Shown here one piece after another: positions 15,876 through 23,341 of a stretch of 64,000 nucleotides of DNA. Position 1 is the first letter of the stretch; each line of letters opens with the position of its first letter. A program made the translations under genes and the position numbers. Under the pieces are notes generated by a model. It had not been told where the DNA came from. It did no database searches and saw nothing but the letters and a program-made list of their open reading frames with translations. Source of the stretch: Collinsella sp. (GTDB taxonomy: Bacteria > Actinomycetota > Coriobacteriia > Coriobacteriales > Coriobacteriaceae); NCBI GenBank assembly GCA_019414205.1, contig DXML01000021.1:1-64000 (forward strand). The letters are read 5' to 3'.

Positions 15876-15925
15876 TTGACAAATATGAGTTATCGAAAGA
15901 CAATAACAACAATGGAAAACGATAA
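15876..15925 (+). promoter_or_regulatory. Promoter and operator of the ABC exporter operon
   Basis: A consensus TTGACA (15876-15881) is followed after 17 bases by GACAAT, a moderate -10. TTATCG (15890-15895) and CGATAA (15920-15925) flank the expected transcription start and resemble half-sites at 14847. Confidence 0.45.
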
Positions 15926-15942
15926 AGTAAAGAAGGAACGAT

Positions 15943-16704
15943 ATGAGCGGTTTTGCTATCAAGCGGAACGGGAGGCCAATGAACGCATCAACGATAAGGC
16001 TATCAAGGGTGTCAAAGCGCTACGGGAAACGGCGCGTTTTGCATGACGTTTCCTTCGAGGTGGATCAGTCTGAGCTTTGCGCCCTTGTTGGTGCAAACGG
16101 GGCGGGCAAAAGCACGCTTATTAAAATAGTGCTGGGCCTCTGTGAGCCATCGTCGGGGAGCGTGGAGCTCTTTGGAGGCAAGTCGAAAAAAGAGCTGAGC
16201 CTGATGCGGACGCGTGTCGGCTATGTGCCAGATTCCTGCGGAGCATACCAATCCCTCAGTGCGGCTGAGAATCTTCGGATCCGATGTGCGGAATGGGGGC
16301 TCGATGAGAAACGTGAGGTTCCTCGCGTCTTGGGCCTAGTCGGGCTGGACGTCGATGAGAAAAAGAGCGTGAGCAGTTATTCTCTGGGAATGAAACGGCG
16401 ACTGGATATAGCTACGGCTTTGTTGGGCGACACCGACGTACTAATTTTCGATGAGCCGGCAAATGGGTTGGACCCGCTGGGCATCGAGAGTATATGGGCC
16501 CTTATCGGCCGATTGAATCGAGAGCAGGGTAAGACCATGCTCATCTCTAGCCATGATTTGGATGAGTTGGCATCGGTTGCAACAAGTTGCGTGTTTATTC
16601 ATGACGGTGAACTGCTAAAAAAGGAATCGATGGACGTCATAAGGGATGAGGCGTCGTCCCTAAAAGAGTATTACAGGCGCTTGATGAAGGCGGTCTCGCT
16701 ATGA
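15943..16704 (+). CDS. ABC transporter ATP-binding protein
   Basis: A 253-residue ATPase with Walker A GANGAGKST (50-58), signature SYSLGMKRR (about 145-153) and Walker B VLIFDEPANGLDP (about 165). It is closest in style to BcrA/lantibiotic-immunity ATPases that drive export of peptide antibiotics or drugs. Its stop overlaps the start of the first permease gene by 4 bases. AAGGAA precedes the ATG at 15943; an internal Met at residue 13 is a less likely start. Confidence 0.9.
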   Translation: MSGFAIKRNGRPMNASTIRLSRVSKRYGKRRVLHDVSFEVDQSELCALVGANGAGKSTLIKIVLGLCEPSSGSVELFGGKSKKELSLMRTRVGYVPDSCGAYQSLSAAENLRIRCAEWGLDEKREVPRVLGLVGLDVDEKKSVSSYSLGMKRRLDIATALLGDTDVLIFDEPANGLDPLGIESIWALIGRLNREQGKTMLISSHDLDELASVATSCVFIHDGELLKKESMDVIRDEASSLKEYYRRLMKAVSL

Positions 16705-17525
16705 AGCGGGCGATCCATTCCATAAAGGCGGACATGATGCGTTTACACAGGATGTTTCCGGCGCAGTTTTGTCTTGCGCTTATGCTGGCGTTCGGCCTTC
16801 TCTTCGGTGTCTTTCTAAAAAGCGGAACAACGTTGCTAGCCTTTGGCTATGGCGTTTGTGGGGAGGATATTGGTTTCCTTTGGAATGCAATCGATCCTTC
16901 TGCGCCTGATGAGTCCCTTGTGCGCAGCGCTTTTGCCGGTACATCCCTGTTCGTTCCACTCATCGTTTGTTTGGTGCTTTTACAGGAGCATGGCTATAAA
17001 GAGGGATACCGTATTTCTTCAGCAAGAGGTCTCGCCCGTTTTAATGGGGCTCTGGCACATGTGCTTTCGTCTGCTTTACTAGTCGGCGCAGCATATAGTG
17101 CGCTTTGCTTTCTTCTGTTTGCAATAGCCATAATACGTGGAGGGCATAGCTACGCGCATGGCATGCTGGCTGCATTTTTGCCTGCAATGATAGTCAACAC
17201 CGTATTGGTGATATCGGTTGCGCTGGAGACGGTGACCATCTATCGGATTACAGGCAGCGCTGTATTGAGCGGGGCTGCAATAATTATTGGATTTGTCATG
17301 AGCTTGACGCTCTACGGAGCCTTCCTTCAGGCACCTATACCATCCTTGCGATGGATCTTCTTCCTTCCTGGGCCGTACCTTGGAGTCGGATGTGCCCTTG
17401 GGTATAGCGATATGGGGCAACTGGCGCTTCTGGGCTATGGCGTGGCAGCCAGCTGTTTATCGGTATTGATTTACGCTCTCGTGACCTGTCGTGTCGGAGG
17501 TGTGCTCAATGGCTCGTCAGATTAA
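16701..17525 (+). CDS. ABC transporter permease 1
   Basis: A 274-residue integral membrane protein with about six hydrophobic spans, starting after a short cytoplasmic MKRAIHSIKADMMRL segment. It overlaps the ATPase gene by 4 bases and the second permease gene by 17, so the three products are made together. The layout (one ATPase, two different permeases of about 275 residues) matches bacitracin/lantibiotic self-protection or drug exporters. The substrate is unknown. Confidence 0.75.
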   Translation: MKRAIHSIKADMMRLHRMFPAQFCLALMLAFGLLFGVFLKSGTTLLAFGYGVCGEDIGFLWNAIDPSAPDESLVRSAFAGTSLFVPLIVCLVLLQEHGYKEGYRISSARGLARFNGALAHVLSSALLVGAAYSALCFLLFAIAIIRGGHSYAHGMLAAFLPAMIVNTVLVISVALETVTIYRITGSAVLSGAAIIIGFVMSLTLYGAFLQAPIPSLRWIFFLPGPYLGVGCALGYSDMGQLALLGYGVAASCLSVLIYALVTCRVGGVLNGSSD

Positions 17526-18327
17526 AAGGTTCCTCCATTCAGAATTGAAGCATGTGAGCAAATGGACGTACGTCTTAATCCTGGCAATTTATGCGTGTAT
17601 GGTGATATTGCAGCTTAATTCTTTCCCGATGTGGTTCTGTAGCCTCCGCGAGGGCAGTTTCTTGGGCTTTTTCCCAGACCCGACGCTTAAACTGTCGGCA
17701 GAGGACGCCCTTCTATTTGGTAATGCAGAGGTTTTTCGCGGCTTGCTGTTCAACGTGGCCCCGTTGGCTCATGCATTGTTCTTTCCGCTTGTCGCGCCTT
17801 GCGTTGTCCCACGCTTTGTCAGTTCGAGCTTTGTCGAGGAACCGTGGGGGCTGTCGGAGGCTCGGGGAGGGAAGCGGGCGTGCGTTACCGTTGCGCGAGC
17901 GATGCTGTCTTCTTTCGCCCTATTGGGCGCGTTTATCCTGTCAAGTGTCGTTTTGTACTGTCTTAACTGCGCAATCGTTTCGGATGCTCAGCAGTATTTC
18001 AACCTGAATATGTTTTGCGATCGACTTCTTCTGGCGAGTGCGGTCTGCCTTGCATACGTGGTCTCTTGCGTGATCGTTGTTTCCTATTTTGGATCCGGCT
18101 TCGGTCCTATTGGCATGCTGTTGCTTGTCAACGTCGTAACGATCTACATACAGGTCGGGGCCAATTCCATGCTTCCACTTCCGGCTTCGATGCTCATGTG
18201 GATTTGCGGCGTGACCCCGTTGGAGGACGGTCAATGCACCTCGATTTTAATTGACTGCCTCATAAACGTAGCAAGCGTTTTTGCCATCTGCTTTACCGTC
18301 GACCGATTGCGGTCGAGATTTCTTTGA
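17509..18327 (+). CDS. ABC transporter permease 2
   Basis: The start at ATG 17509 (MARQIKRFLHSELKHVSKW) has GGAGGTG six bases upstream; the frame also opens with GTG at 17491. The 272-residue product has about six membrane spans and is only loosely similar to permease 1. It completes the exporter operon and is followed by a hairpin at 18366. Confidence 0.75.
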   Translation: MARQIKRFLHSELKHVSKWTYVLILAIYACMVILQLNSFPMWFCSLREGSFLGFFPDPTLKLSAEDALLFGNAEVFRGLLFNVAPLAHALFFPLVAPCVVPRFVSSSFVEEPWGLSEARGGKRACVTVARAMLSSFALLGAFILSSVVLYCLNCAIVSDAQQYFNLNMFCDRLLLASAVCLAYVVSCVIVVSYFGSGFGPIGMLLLVNVVTIYIQVGANSMLPLPASMLMWICGVTPLEDGQCTSILIDCLINVASVFAICFTVDRLRSRFL

Positions 18328-18365
18328 TTGTTTGTGAGGGATAAACATACCGAGCGTATCAAATA

Positions 18366-18407
18366 CAGGGGGGGGCGGGCACCGTGGCTGGTGTACGCCC
18401 CCCCCTG
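18366..18407. terminator. GC hairpin between convergent transcripts
   Basis: CAGGGGGGGGCG (18366-18377) and CGCCCCCCCCTG (18396-18407) form a perfect 12-bp stem made largely of an eight-base G run against a C run. No good T-run follows on either strand, but its position between convergent genes suggests termination. Confidence 0.6.
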
Positions 18408-18440
18408 GCTTAGGAGGCTTTAACTTGTGTGGCTTGCGAG

Positions 18441-19250
18441 CTAGCGGGCCTGCTTTACCTTAGCTGCTGCCTCGACAAACGACTTCCACAGGTTAAAGTC
18501 GGTCTCGAGCGTTTGCCAGGTGTACTCGGGGTGCCATTGCACGCCCAGGCAGAACGGCTGGCCTTCGACTTCGATGCACTCGGGAACGCCATCGGTTGCC
18601 TGGGCGACCAGGCGCGTATGCTTACCCAAGCGGTCGACGCAGCAGTGGTGTGCCGAGTTGGTCTGGATCAGCCTGTGTCCGCCAAGCGCGCGTTCCAGCA
18701 GCGAGCCCGGCACGACCTCGACGGGATGCACGGGGTCGTTGAGCACGTGGGTATGGCGCCACTGCGTGCGGCCCTCGCGAGCGCCCAGGCTCGGCACGTC
18801 CATGCACAGGGTGCCGCCGGTGGCGACGTTGAGCAGCTGTGTGCCTCGGCAGGTGGTAAAGAGCGGCTTCTTGGCGCGAAGCACCTCGTTAACCAGCTTA
18901 AACTCAAAACGATCGCGAATCTCGCAGCACAGTGTGGGGTCGTAAGGACGCTCGTCGCCCCAGCGTTTGGGGTTGACATCCGGGCCGCCGGGAATAGCGA
19001 TACCGTCGGCGATATCGACGTAATGGCGGATGACCTCAATGTCCTCGGTAATGGACATCTGCAGCGGCAGACCGCCGGCGGCAAGAATGGCGTCGACAAA
19101 GACGCTCGCAATCTCCTCGTTGGGGGAGAGCGTCTCGCTCAAATAGGGCTTCGCTTCTTCCCAGCGTGGTGCTACCAGGATAAGCGGGCGGTCGGCGGGA
19201 TCGACGTCGACGTGCGGAGTGTAGGACGATGAGGTGCGGGTTCCGATCAT
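18441..19250 (-). CDS. Class I glutamine amidotransferase-like hydrolase (peptidase C26, PuuD-like)
   Basis: A 269-residue protein. The nucleophile lies in FTTCRGTQLLN (C134) and the other triad members in GVQWHPEY (H240, E242). The GIAIPGGPDVNP segment near residue 83 is typical of gamma-glutamyl-gamma-aminobutyrate hydrolases. These cleave gamma-glutamyl amides, often in polyamine breakdown; no other polyamine genes are nearby. It lies next to an amino-acid importer on the same strand, 87 bases downstream of the ATPase gene, so released glutamate or uptake of its substrate may be linked. Confidence 0.85.
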   Translation of the reverse strand: MIGTRTSSSYTPHVDVDPADRPLILVAPRWEEAKPYLSETLSPNEEIASVFVDAILAAGGLPLQMSITEDIEVIRHYVDIADGIAIPGGPDVNPKRWGDERPYDPTLCCEIRDRFEFKLVNEVLRAKKPLFTTCRGTQLLNVATGGTLCMDVPSLGAREGRTQWRHTHVLNDPVHPVEVVPGSLLERALGGHRLIQTNSAHHCCVDRLGKHTRLVAQATDGVPECIEVEGQPFCLGVQWHPEYTWQTLETDFNLWKSFVEAAAKVKQAR

Positions 19251-19337
19251 GGGTGCGGCTTTCGAATCCGGATGGACATGGCACAGAGGTGGCGCGGGAC
19301 AAACGTTACTGATGAATTCGCCCGCGTGGCAATTGGG

Positions 19338-20102
19338 TTAGTGGCCCTTAATGGAGTTGAGGAAGTCCTGGGCGCGCTTGGTCTGGGGGTGGTCGAAGAA
19401 CTCGTCGGGCGTGCCGGTCTCCACGATCTGGCCGTCGGCCATAAACACGACGCGATCAGCCACGCGGCGGGCAAAGTTCATCTCGTGCGTAATGACGATC
19501 ATCGTCATGCCCTGCTGGGCCAGGCGAACCATGACCTCGAGCACCTCGTTGATCATCTCGGGGTCCAGCGCACTCGTGGGCTCGTCAAAAAGCATGGCCT
19601 TGGGCTGCATGGCGAGCGAACGGGCGATGGCCACGCGCTGCTGTTGGCCGCCCGAAAGCTGTGCGGGCACCTTGTCGGCCTGCTCGGCCACGCCCACGCG
19701 GCTCAGCAGGTCCATGGCGCGCTCGCGGGCCTCGTCCTTGGAGACGCCCAGCACATCGACCGGTCCCAGCATGACGTTCTGCAGTACGGTCATATGTGCG
19801 AACAGATTAAACTGCTGAAACACCATGCCCAGCTCGGCACGCATGCGGGCAAGGTCTTTGCCTTCCTGCGGCAGGGGCTTGCCCTCGATGAGGATCTCGC
19901 CCGAGTCGATGGTTTCCAGGCGGTTGATGGTTCGGCACATGGTCGACTTGCCCGAACCCGAGGGGCCGATCACGACGATGACCTCGCCGCGGTCGACCGA
20001 GAGATTGATGTCGTTGAGGACGTGCAGGTCGCCATAGTGCTTATCGACGTGCTTGAGCTCGATCAGCGGCTGATTGCCGGTGGAAGAAGTGCTCTGTGCC
20101 AT
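19338..20102 (-). CDS. Polar amino-acid ABC importer, ATP-binding protein (GlnQ/GluA-like)
   Basis: A 254-residue ATPase: Walker A GPSGSGKST (46-54), LSGGQQQRVAIARSL signature, MLFDEPTSALDPE Walker B and VITHEM switch region, all typical of the PAAT family (glutamine, glutamate, arginine). GGAG lies before the ATG. It is the last gene of a four-gene operon reading binding protein, permease, permease, ATPase. Confidence 0.95.
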   Translation of the reverse strand: MAQSTSSTGNQPLIELKHVDKHYGDLHVLNDINLSVDRGEVIVVIGPSGSGKSTMCRTINRLETIDSGEILIEGKPLPQEGKDLARMRAELGMVFQQFNLFAHMTVLQNVMLGPVDVLGVSKDEARERAMDLLSRVGVAEQADKVPAQLSGGQQQRVAIARSLAMQPKAMLFDEPTSALDPEMINEVLEVMVRLAQQGMTMIVITHEMNFARRVADRVVFMADGQIVETGTPDEFFDHPQTKRAQDFLNSIKGH

Positions 20103-20138
20103 GGTGCTCGGCTCCTTATGACTCGAAATGGTAAAGCG

Positions 20139-20972
20139 TTAGCGGATGATCGTCGCGCCGGTCTTGTGCGAGATGTAGACAGCGGCCTTGTTGATCGCGA
20201 CGTTGATGAGGATATAGATGACCGCGATTACAAGGTAGACCGACACGAGGGCGTCGTAGTTGGTAATGAGCACGCGGGCATTTTGCATGAGGTCGGGGTA
20301 GCTCACCACGTAGGCGACGGTGGTGTCTTTGACGACGACCACAAGCTGCGAAATCAACGACGGAATGATAAAGCGAATCGCCTGCGGCAACACGATTTTA
20401 AAGGTGATTTTAGCCTTGGAGAGACCGAGTGCCTGGGCGGCCTCGACCTGACCGCGCGGCACGGCGTTTACGCCGGCACGGAAGATCTCGGCCAGTACGC
20501 CGGCCGCAGCGAGCGCGACGGGAAGCGTGAGCATCCAAAACGACGGCAGCGCGATCTTGTACTGGGGCAGCACCAAAAAGAAGAAGTAGATGAACAGAAG
20601 GCTCGGCACGCCACGGAAGAAATCGGTGAGCACGCGGCAGACCAGCTGCAGCGGCTTGATGTCGCTCGTGCGGCCGAGCATGAGGGCCAGACCCAGTACC
20701 AGCGCGATGGCGCCGGCGGTGAGTGCGACTTTAACGGTGCCCTCAAAACCGGCGAGCAAGAATTTCCAGGTGGTGAGGTGCGTAAAGAAGTACCAGTAAT
20801 GGACCGAAAGCTGGCCGGTCACATAAAAGCGCTGCAGTACCAGAGCGATGAGCGCGGCCACGGCAACAAGTGAGATGGCGGCGCCGACGCGAATCTTGGC
20901 GCGCATCTTGGGGCCGGGAGCCTCGTAGAGCGCATCGCGCATGGTGAGCGCGGAGGTGGAGTGCTTGCTCAT
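20139..20972 (-). CDS. Polar amino-acid ABC importer, permease
   Basis: A 277-residue membrane protein with an N-terminal extension of about 70 residues ahead of the core. The loop RAGVNAVPRGQVEAAQALGLSK (shown in part; EAA-type motif that contacts the ATPase) identifies the HisM/GlnP-type permease. Its ATG overlaps the stop of the upstream permease gene by four bases. Confidence 0.9.
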   Translation of the reverse strand: MSKHSTSALTMRDALYEAPGPKMRAKIRVGAAISLVAVAALIALVLQRFYVTGQLSVHYWYFFTHLTTWKFLLAGFEGTVKVALTAGAIALVLGLALMLGRTSDIKPLQLVCRVLTDFFRGVPSLLFIYFFFLVLPQYKIALPSFWMLTLPVALAAAGVLAEIFRAGVNAVPRGQVEAAQALGLSKAKITFKIVLPQAIRFIIPSLISQLVVVVKDTTVAYVVSYPDLMQNARVLITNYDALVSVYLVIAVIYILINVAINKAAVYISHKTGATIIR

Positions 20973-21628
20973 CGGAGGATCCTCACCTTCTTATCGATAT
21001 AGTTGCCAATGTGGCTCACCACAAAGGCCGTGCCCAGGTAGCCGAGCGCCGAGATAAAGAACGCGGCGACGCCGCCGAGCGAGCGCGTGTTGATGTAGCT
21101 CACCACGCCGGTGAGCTCCTGCGGTTTAAGCGGCACCTGACTGCCGAGTGCGGTGGTGAGCATGACGGCGATAAAGAGGTTGGTCATGGGCAGCACGCTC
21201 GAGCGCAGCGCCTGCGGAATCACGATCTTGGCGAGGATACGGCTGAAGTTCATGCCCAGCGAGCGGGCGGCTTCCACCTGGCCGACACCGACGGTGTTGA
21301 TGCCGCTCATAAAGTTCTCGGAGCCAAAGGCAGAACCCAAGAGCACTGTGGCGACGATAACGCAGGTGCGGTAGGGCAGGACGACCTTGAGCGGCGGCAG
21401 CGCATAGACGACGATAATGAGCAGCGCAATGCCGGGGATGTTACGTAAGACCTGGACATACAGGTCGCCGAAGACGCGCAGCGGCTTGAGCGGCGACACG
21501 CGCATCACGGTGACGGTGACGGCCAGCACCATGGCGATGACAAACGACTCAAGCGTCATGCCCCAGGTTGCTAGCAGCGCGTCGATATAGTTCTGGCCAT
21601 AGAGCGACCAGAGCTCGGAGAGACTCAT
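20969..21628 (-). CDS. Polar amino-acid ABC importer, permease
   Basis: A 219-residue permease of the same family, with the coupling loop GINTVGVGQVEAARSLGM. It has five likely membrane spans and GGGAGG before the ATG. It forms a heterodimer with the following gene product in the usual two-permease arrangement of glutamate-type importers. Confidence 0.9.
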   Translation of the reverse strand: MSLSELWSLYGQNYIDALLATWGMTLESFVIAMVLAVTVTVMRVSPLKPLRVFGDLYVQVLRNIPGIALLIIVVYALPPLKVVLPYRTCVIVATVLLGSAFGSENFMSGINTVGVGQVEAARSLGMNFSRILAKIVIPQALRSSVLPMTNLFIAVMLTTALGSQVPLKPQELTGVVSYINTRSLGGVAAFFISALGYLGTAFVVSHIGNYIDKKVRILR

Positions 21629-21766
21629 GCGGACCTCCCGCCGGTAAGGAAAGGGGCTCCCGTGTGTACGGAAGCCCCGACAACTCAGTGAGGAAACAGT
21701 TTAGCGCAATAAAGCGCATCGTGCGTTTCCGTATGGTTTCGTAGCGGCCGTTACCAGGCTCGCTGC

Positions 21767-22762
21767 CTAGGCGCCGATCTCGGGCAGCTCGGGAACATTG
21801 GTGTCGCCCGTACGGTCGCCAATGCAGATCTGCCACAGCTCGGTCCAGGTGCCGTCATCCTCGATCTTCTTAAGGAAGTCGTTGACAAAGGCGACACCGT
21901 CGGAATCGAGCGGCAGGCCGATGCCGTAGGGCTCCTTGCTGCCGAAGGGCTTGCCGGCAATCTTGTACTTGCCGGGCTCGCGGACCAGGGCGCTCTGCTG
22001 CATGTTGTTGTCGATGACGTAGGCGTCAACGCGGCCCTGCTGGAGTGCCTGACGTGCCTCCTCGTCGGTCTTGAACTCCTGCTGGCTGGCCTTGGGGGCA
22101 AACTCCTCCAGGATGGCGGGGCCGTTGGAGCCGGACTGGACGGCGACGTTCTTGTCGGCCAGGTCGTCGACGCTCTTGATGTCGTCGTTGTCGGCGAGCA
22201 CCAGGATAGCCTGCTGGGTGTAGTAGTAGGGACCGGCGAAGGAGACGAGCTTCTTGCGCTCGTCAGTGATGGTGTAGGTGGCAAAGACAGCGTCGACCTG
22301 GCCGTTCTGCAGGACGGACTCGCGCGTGTCCGAGGTCACCTGGGTGATCTCGACCTTGTTCTCGCCTAGGATGTAGTTGGACAGAAGCTGCGCGATGCCG
22401 GCATCGAAGCCACGGGTCTGACCGTCTTTCTCGTTGAGGAGGGAGAAAAGCGTAGAGGTCTGAACGCCACCGATCTTAAAGACGCCGGCGTCCTTGACGG
22501 CCGTAGCCCAGGTGCTGGCGGCGATGGCATCGTCATCGGCCTTGGGGCCGTTGTCGACGAGCTTGTCGAATGCCTTGGCGTCGAGCGTGGTGGAAGCCTC
22601 GGTATCTTCGGAGCTCTTGGAGGAGCCGGCGGCGGAACCCTTGTCGGCCTCGGCGCTGGTGTCGGAGCAGCCGGCAAGACCAAGGCCGGCGACGGTTGCG
22701 AAGGTGGCGGCAACGAAGCCGCGGCGGTCGAGAACGACCTGCTGGGAGAGGTTTTTGCTCAT
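21767..22762 (-). CDS. Polar amino-acid ABC importer, substrate-binding lipoprotein
   Basis: A 331-residue SBP_bac_3-type protein. The N-terminus carries a twin-arginine motif (DRRGFVAA, R13-R14), a hydrophobic stretch and lipobox LAGC (C32), so it is probably exported by Tat and lipid-anchored. The mature part includes the GFDAGIAQLL and AVFATYTITDERKK blocks typical of glutamine/glutamate-binding proteins. First gene of the operon, 138 bases ahead of the first permease gene. A promoter is visible upstream (22806-22835). Confidence 0.9.
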   Translation of the reverse strand: MSKNLSQQVVLDRRGFVAATFATVAGLGLAGCSDTSAEADKGSAAGSSKSSEDTEASTTLDAKAFDKLVDNGPKADDDAIAASTWATAVKDAGVFKIGGVQTSTLFSLLNEKDGQTRGFDAGIAQLLSNYILGENKVEITQVTSDTRESVLQNGQVDAVFATYTITDERKKLVSFAGPYYYTQQAILVLADNDDIKSVDDLADKNVAVQSGSNGPAILEEFAPKASQQEFKTDEEARQALQQGRVDAYVIDNNMQQSALVREPGKYKIAGKPFGSKEPYGIGLPLDSDGVAFVNDFLKKIEDDGTWTELWQICIGDRTGDTNVPELPEIGA

Positions 22763-22805
22763 GGTAGAACACCTTTCTCAATAAAATCCCTAGCGGTTGA
22801 GTAGA

Positions 22806-22835
22806 GTTATACCCTATCCCGCTCAAATGGGTCAA
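22806..22835 (-). promoter_or_regulatory. Promoter of the amino-acid importer operon
   Basis: On the minus strand TTGACC, an 18-base spacer, then TATAAC, 43 bases before the start of the binding-protein gene. Confidence 0.6.
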
Positions 22836-22877
22836 CACGAAATAACTCAGAAACATACTTACCTTATGGGTTATTGT

Positions 22878-22915
22878 ACCTACCAAAAAGAGACAGGTTA
22901 ATTTTGGCAGGTTTT
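22878..22915. repeat. Hairpin repeat of the CCTGCCAAAA family, copy 3
   Basis: ACCTACCAAAA (22878-22888) opposes TTTTGGCAGGTTTT (22902-22915); the loop contains AGAGACAGG and the 3' tail is ATCTGGGCAAACGTC, shared with copy 4 at 57017 apart from small changes. Confidence 0.7.
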
Positions 22916-23040
22916 ATCTGGGCAAACGTCGATTATTGCAGCTGAGATAGCGCTCTGCAGACGGCATGATCGCTTGCAGCGGTCGCTATAATGGCGGCAG
23001 CGCGACACATATGACACATATATAAGTAAAGGGATCGCGT

Positions 23041-23079
23041 ATGAACGGTTATTCGTTTTTCGCACCGACCGTGACCTAA
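23041..23079 (+). pseudogene. 12-codon ORF, possible stub of a lost gene
   Basis: AAAGGGATCGCGT precedes an ATG that reads MNGYSFFAPTVT and stops directly at the repeat at 23078. The reading resembles the first residues of iron-containing alcohol dehydrogenases, so a gene may have been truncated by the repeat; a TATAAT lies about 50 bases upstream. Twelve residues are far too few for a firm call, and it may be chance or a leader peptide. Confidence 0.2.
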
Positions 23080-23117
23080 AACCACCACAAAGGGGACAGG
23101 CACCTTTGTGGTGGTTT
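23078..23117. repeat. Hairpin repeat of the ACCACCACAAAGG family, copy 1
   Basis: AAACCACCACAAAGG (23079-23093) pairs perfectly with CCTTTGTGGTGGTTT (23103-23117) around the loop GGACAGGCA. The identical loop and nearly identical arms recur at 52125. Confidence 0.8.
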
Positions 23118-23149
23118 GGGCTGGTACGGCGGCCGGTCTCGTTGTTTTG

Positions 23150-23284
23150 TCTCAATCTGTAACATCTAGACGAGGAAATGGGTTCTTACTGTTACAGATC
23201 GAGATCTTATCCTTAGGGGGATTTGAATGTCTCGATCTGTAACAGTTAGGCGGGAATTTGGGCCATAGATGTTACAGATTGAGA
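23150..23284. repeat. Two inverted copies of a 55-bp hairpin element
   Basis: Copy 1 (23150-23204) begins TCTCAATCTGTAACATCTA and ends ACTGTTACAGATCGAGA. Copy 2 (23230-23284) carries the same arms in reverse orientation with a different middle. Each copy can fold on itself with one mismatch, or the four arms can pair perfectly as 1 with 4 and 2 with 3, giving two alternative structures. The rest of 22916-23340 shows no gene besides the stub at 23041. Confidence 0.7.
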
Positions 23285-23302
23285 TAATCGCGTCGCGAAA
23301 AT

Positions 23303-23341
23303 AAAAACCTCCGCATGGGTGCTTCCCTTGCGGAGGTTTTT
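23303..23341. terminator. Bidirectional intrinsic terminator of dxs
   Basis: AAAAACCTCCGC (23303-23314) and GCGGAGGTTTTT (23330-23341) form a perfect 12-bp stem with T-runs on both strands. It abuts the dxs stop codon. Confidence 0.9.

Noticed and set aside
19272..20873. 533-codon plus-strand frame over the amino-acid importer
   Set aside because: Shadow of the ATPase and permease genes, which have clear family motifs on the other strand.
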